From contig NZ_JAFFZS010000030.1 in NCBI RefSeq assembly GCF_016921115.1, forward strand, positions 1 to 64,000: a stretch of 64,000 bases of DNA, read 5' to 3'. A model generated the notes under the pieces. The model was not told the DNA's origin. It did not search any database and saw nothing but the letters and a program-made list of their open reading frames with translations. The position numbers and the translations under genes are program-made. Origin of the DNA: Streptomyces actuosus (GTDB taxonomy: Bacteria > Actinomycetota > Actinomycetes > Streptomycetales > Streptomycetaceae). Shown here in pieces: positions 60,937 through 64,000 of this stretch (the stretch's first letter is position 1; each line of letters opens with the position of its first letter).

Positions 60937-61434
60937 ATGAGCACCACCCAGAGCGAGAGGCTGCGAGACCTTCTGGAGCCGCTCGTCGCCTCTCAGGGCC
61001 TGGACCTCGAAGAGATCGCCGTGGACTCCGTCGGACGCAAGCGTGTGCTGCGCGTCGTCGTCGACTCCGACACCGGAGCGGACCTGGACAGGATCGCCGA
61101 TGTGAGCCGCGCGCTCTCGGCGAAGCTCGACGAGACGGACGCGATGGGCGAGGGCGAGTACACCCTCGAGGTCGGCACCCCGGGCGCGGAGCGCCCGCTC
61201 AGCGAGCACCGGCACTACGTGCGCGCCGTCGGACGGCTGGTGCGCTTCCAGCTGGCCGAGGGCGGCGAGCTGGTCGCCAGGATCCTCACCGTCGACGACG
61301 ACGGACTCGACCTGGAGGTGCCCGGGGTCAAGGGACGCAAGGCCACCACGCGCAGACTCGTGTTCGGCGAGATCACCAAGGCACGTGTGCAGGTCGAATT
61401 CAACCGCAAGGACAAGAACGAGGAGGAGGCGTAG
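60937..61434 (+). CDS. rimP: Ribosome maturation factor RimP
   Basis: 165 residues, needed for maturation of the 30S subunit. An N-terminal alpha/beta domain (DLEEIAVDSVGRKRVLRVVVDSD, LDETDAMGEGEYTLEVGTPGAERPL) is followed by a C-terminal SH3-like barrel. ATG 60937 follows GAGGAG. It starts the conserved rimP-nusA-ylxR-infB cluster; the stop is 2 bp before nusA. Confidence 0.96.
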   Translation: MSTTQSERLRDLLEPLVASQGLDLEEIAVDSVGRKRVLRVVVDSDTGADLDRIADVSRALSAKLDETDAMGEGEYTLEVGTPGAERPLSEHRHYVRAVGRLVRFQLAEGGELVARILTVDDDGLDLEVPGVKGRKATTRRLVFGEITKARVQVEFNRKDKNEEEA

Positions 61435-61436
61435 CC

Positions 61437-62435
61437 GTGGACATCGACATGAGTGCCCTGCGGGGCTTGGTGCGGGAGAAGGAGATCTCCTTCGACCTGC
61501 TGGTCGAGGCGATCGAATCGGCCCTCCTCATCGCCTACCACCGCACCGAGGGAAGCCGCCGCCACGCGCGTGTCGAGCTCAACCGGAACACCGGGCACGT
61601 GACCGTGTGGGCGAAGGAGGACCCGGACGACCTCGAGGAGGGCCAGGAGCCCCGCGAGTTCGACGACACCCCGTCCGGCTTCGGCCGGATCGCCGCCACC
61701 ACCGCCAAGCAGGTGATCCTGCAGCGGCTGCGCGACGCGGAGGACGACGCGACGCTCGGCGAGTACGCCGGCCGCGAGGGCGACATCGTCACGGGAGTGG
61801 TCCAGCAGGGGCGCGACCCGAAGAACGTGCTGGTGGACATCGGCAAGCTGGAGGCCATCCTGCCGGTGCAGGAACAGGTGCCCGGCGAGCAGTACCCGCA
61901 CGGCATGCGGCTGCGCTCGTACGTCGTCCGGGTGGCCAAGGGCGTGCGTGGGCCGTCCGTGACGCTGTCGCGCACCCACCCCAACCTGGTCAAGAAGCTG
62001 TTCGCGCTGGAGGTACCGGAGATCGCCGACGGGTCCGTCGAGATCGCCGCGATCGCCCGCGAGGCCGGCCACCGCACCAAGATCGCCGTACGGTCCACCC
62101 GTTCGGGCCTGAACGCCAAGGGCGCCTGCATCGGCCCGATGGGCGGCCGGGTCCGCAACGTGATGGGCGAACTGAACGGCGAGAAGATCGACATCGTCGA
62201 CTGGTCGGACGACCCGGCCGAGATGGTGGCGAACGCCCTGTCACCCGCGCGGGTGAGCAAGGTGGAGGTCGTCGACATGGCAGCCCGGTCCGCCCGGGTG
62301 ACCGTGCCCGACTACCAGCTGTCCCTCGCGATCGGCAAGGAAGGGCAGAACGCCCGGCTCGCGGCGCGGCTCACGGGCTGGCGGATCGACATCCGGCCGG
62401 ACACCGAGCAGGCCGGACCGCAGGGCGGGGAATAA
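61437..62435 (+). CDS. nusA: Transcription termination/antitermination protein NusA
   Basis: 332 residues, the short actinobacterial form without the C-terminal acidic repeats of E. coli. It has an N-terminal RNA-polymerase-binding domain (about 1-125), S1 domain (EGDIVTGVVQQG onward), and KH1 and KH2 with GACIGPMGGRVRNVM and LAIGKEGQNARLAARLTGW. The GTG start has AGGAGGAGG before it inside the end of rimP. Confidence 0.97.
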   Translation: MDIDMSALRGLVREKEISFDLLVEAIESALLIAYHRTEGSRRHARVELNRNTGHVTVWAKEDPDDLEEGQEPREFDDTPSGFGRIAATTAKQVILQRLRDAEDDATLGEYAGREGDIVTGVVQQGRDPKNVLVDIGKLEAILPVQEQVPGEQYPHGMRLRSYVVRVAKGVRGPSVTLSRTHPNLVKKLFALEVPEIADGSVEIAAIAREAGHRTKIAVRSTRSGLNAKGACIGPMGGRVRNVMGELNGEKIDIVDWSDDPAEMVANALSPARVSKVEVVDMAARSARVTVPDYQLSLAIGKEGQNARLAARLTGWRIDIRPDTEQAGPQGGE

Positions 62436-62538
62436 ATCCCGGCCGCTGGTCGCTCAGATCACGACAGGTTTCGCACCAGCCAACTGTTCGCCTCCTGCCC
62501 CGAGGGGGTGGGGTGCCTACGGGGAGGTAGACTTAAGA

Positions 62539-62835
62539 GTGTCTGGCCGGACACGGGCCCGGGCATGCCCCGAACGCACCTGTGTGGGGTGTCGGGAACG
62601 AGCGGCCAAGGCGGAACTGCTGCGGATCGTGGCGATCGAGGGCGAGTGCGTCCCCGATCCTCGCGGTACGCTGCCCGGCCGGGGTGCGTATGTACACCCC
62701 GTCCCGGTCTGTCTCGACCAGGCGGTGCGCCGCCGGGCGTTCACCAGGGCGCTGCGCGTCCCGGGAGCGCTCGACGTAATGGCGTTGCGCCGGTACGTCG
62801 AGCGGGCAAAGGTTGCCGAGCAGGCAGCACGGTAG
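62539..62835 (+). CDS. ylxR: YlxR-family (DUF448) RNA-binding protein
   Basis: 98 residues. The family hallmark PERTCVGCRER is near the start, with GRGAYVHPVPVCL later. YlxR proteins bind RNA and, in Bacillus and some others, affect RNase P or transcription. GTG 62539; GGAGG lies 11-12 nt upstream. Its place between nusA and infB is the usual one. Confidence 0.93.
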   Translation: MSGRTRARACPERTCVGCRERAAKAELLRIVAIEGECVPDPRGTLPGRGAYVHPVPVCLDQAVRRRAFTRALRVPGALDVMALRRYVERAKVAEQAAR

Positions 62836-62901
62836 GAACACAGAACCGCGCGGAACCCCGCGCGGTTGGTACCTCGCGAGTCGAAAGCAGGTCGAGATTG
62901 C

Positions 62902-62945
62902 GATGAGCACTCGATGAGTACGCGATGAGTACGCCCATGAACTAG
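62902..62945 (+). promoter_or_regulatory. Three ATGA-linked mini-ORFs in the infB leader (11-bp tandem repeat)
   Basis: GATGAGYACKC is repeated at 62902, 62913 and 62924. Each begins an open frame: MSTR-stop (62903), MSTR-stop (62914), MSTPMN-stop (62925-62945), each overlapping the next by ATGA. The last ends 37 bp before the infB GTG. AGGTCGAG lies ahead of the first ATG. It could act as translated-leader control of infB. Confidence 0.6.
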
Positions 62946-62982
62946 CGACGGTCCGGCATCACCCGGACCTCAGAGGAGCGAA

Positions 62983-64000
62983 GTGGCTAAGGTCCGGGTC
63001 TACGAACTCGCCAAGGAGTTCGGTGTGGAGAGCAAGGTCGTCATGGCCAAGCTCCAGGAACTCGGTGAATTCGTCCGTTCGGCGTCTTCGACCATCGAAG
63101 CGCCCGTTGTACGCAAGCTGACCGACGCCTTCCAGGGCGGTGGCAACGGCAAGTCCGCCGGCAAGCCCGCCCCGCGCAAGGCGGCGCCCAGGCCCGCCGC
63201 GCCCTCCCCGGCGCAGGCGGCACGTCCGGCTGCTCCGAAGCCGGGCGCCCCCAAGCCCCCCGCCGCGCAGACGCCCGCGGCCCCGTCGGCGCCCGCGCCG
63301 GCCCCGGGTCCGCGTCCGGTGCCGGGTCCGAAGCCCGCGCCGCGTCCGGCCCCGGCTGCCCCGGAGTTCACCGCTCCGCCGGCCGCCCCGGCCGCGTCCG
63401 GCGGTCCCAAGCCCGGCGGTCCGCGTCCGGGCGGCCCGAAGCCGGGCGCCCGTCCGGCGGGCCAGCAGGGCGGTCAGGGTCAGCGTCCCGCAGGCCAGGG
63501 TCAGCGTCCCGGCGGCTCCGCGCCGCGTCCGGGTGCCCGCCCGGCCGGTCCGCGCCCGGGGAACAACCCCTTCACCTCCGGCGGCAACGCCGGCATGGCG
63601 CGCCCGCAGGCTCCCCGCCAGCAGGGTCCCCGTCCGCAGGCCCCCGGCGGCCAGGGCGGTCCCCGTCCGCAGGCTCCCGGTGGTCAGGGCGGTCCCCGTC
63701 CGCAGGCTCCGGGCGGTCAGCGTCCGAACCCGGGCTCGATGCCCCGCCCGCAGGGCGGCCCGCGTCCCGGCCCGGCCGGTCCGCGCCCGAACCCCGGCAT
63801 GATGCCGCAGCGTCCCGCTGCCGGCCCGCGCCCCGGCCCCGGCGGTCGTGGTCCGGGCGGCGGTGCGGGTCGTCCCGGCGGCGGTCGTCCCGGTGGCGGC
63901 GGCGGTTTCGCCGGTCGTCCCGGTGGCGGCGGCGGTGCGGGTCGTCCCGGTGGCGGCGGCGGTTTCGCCGGTCGTCCCGGTGGCGGCGGCGGCTTCGGCG
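62983..64000 (+). CDS. infB: Translation initiation factor IF-2, N-terminal part (runs off window)
   Basis: First about 339 codons from GTG 62983 (GAGGAGCG upstream). The N terminus VRVYELAKEFGVESKVVMAKLQ is the IF2_N fold found in all IF-2 proteins. It is followed by a long low-complexity Pro/Gly/Arg/Gln linker typical of actinobacterial IF-2. The GTPase domains are beyond the window. IF-2 places initiator tRNA on the 30S subunit. Confidence 0.96.
   Translation, partial: MAKVRVYELAKEFGVESKVVMAKLQELGEFVRSASSTIEAPVVRKLTDAFQGGGNGKSAGKPAPRKAAPRPAAPSPAQAARPAAPKPGAPKPPAAQTPAAPSAPAPAPGPRPVPGPKPAPRPAPAAPEFTAPPAAPAASGGPKPGGPRPGGPKPGARPAGQQGGQGQRPAGQGQRPGGSAPRPGARPAGPRPGNNPFTSGGNAGMARPQAPRQQGPRPQAPGGQGGPRPQAPGGQGGPRPQAPGGQRPNPGSMPRPQGGPRPGPAGPRPNPGMMPQRPAAGPRPGPGGRGPGGGAGRPGGGRPGGGGGFAGRPGGGGGAGRPGGGGGFAGRPGGGGGFG
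63625..63723 (+). repeat. 33-bp in-frame repeat in infB (GPRPQAPGGQG x3)
   Basis: Three copies of 33 bp starting at 63625, 63658 and 63691 with only third-position changes, so the protein repeat is conserved within the linker. Confidence 0.9.
63850..64000 (+). repeat. Gly-rich in-frame repeat in infB (GRPGGGGGFA-type)
   Basis: GGTCGTCCCGGTGGCGGCGG recurs several times with 27- and 30-bp spacing, giving GRPGGGGG units with FA or A between. The array continues past the window end, so copy number is unknown. Confidence 0.9.

Overview
The window looks like chromosome from a Streptomyces or close relative. The DNA is very GC-rich, third codon positions are almost all G or C, and GTG starts are common. 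Gene types and order (rlmN, a TPP-riboswitch thiamine transporter, polyamine and GABA genes, dxr-rseP-ispG, proS, rimP-nusA-ylxR-infB) match the conserved arm of Streptomyces chromosomes as I remember it. No rRNA, tRNA or CRISPR array was seen.

Layout. 1-121: probable edge of an IS701-type insertion sequence ending next to the stop codon of an alpha/beta hydrolase gene (122-805). 1325-4177: an OmpR-type two-component system with two small exported proteins downstream on the minus strand. 4292-5895: a 48-bp imperfect direct repeat, consisting of the rlmN 5' end and its leader, flanks about 1.5 kb of accessory DNA with two orphan genes. 5873-10963: rlmN, then a TPP riboswitch followed by thiamine-type thiB-thiP-thiQ. 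11399-14877: a sortase-anchored LAETG surface protein, a VOC protein, and an ABC exporter whose ATPase lacks the usual signature and Q-loop residues.

15120-46083 is dominated by polyamine/GABA use. It contains a putrescine-type aminotransferase with an Lrp regulator, two aminobutyraldehyde-type dehydrogenases, a PotDABC importer followed by an FAD amine oxidase, a GABA aminotransferase (gabT), a PucR-type regulator, and a further aldehyde dehydrogenase just beyond (46084-47529). Together they could take up putrescine or spermidine, oxidise them to 4-aminobutyrate and pass the product to succinate. Interspersed are a secreted GH63/GH37-like hydrolase, an aminodeoxyfutalosine/adenosine deaminase-type enzyme, a NADAR protein, a chitinase with a DasR-type operator in its promoter, a PAP2 phosphatase, a TraG/VirD4-like membrane ATPase and a secreted beta-propeller.

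47711-64000 is mostly housekeeping: NUDIX hydrolase, long acyl-CoA dehydrogenase, dxr-rseP overlapping by 4 bp, ispG, two GNAT acetyltransferases, proS, a minus-strand trio (exported lipoprotein, ferritin-like DUF4439 protein, APH-fold protein with its catalytic residues replaced), then rimP-nusA-ylxR and the 5' part of infB, which runs off the window.

Most promising for follow-up: the rlmN-end duplication around an accessory insert, the APH-fold pseudokinase beside rimP, the signature-less ABC ATPase, the three ATGA-linked mini-ORFs in the infB leader, and the stacked control elements ahead of thiB. Nothing here clearly amounts to a complete undescribed defence or mobile system.
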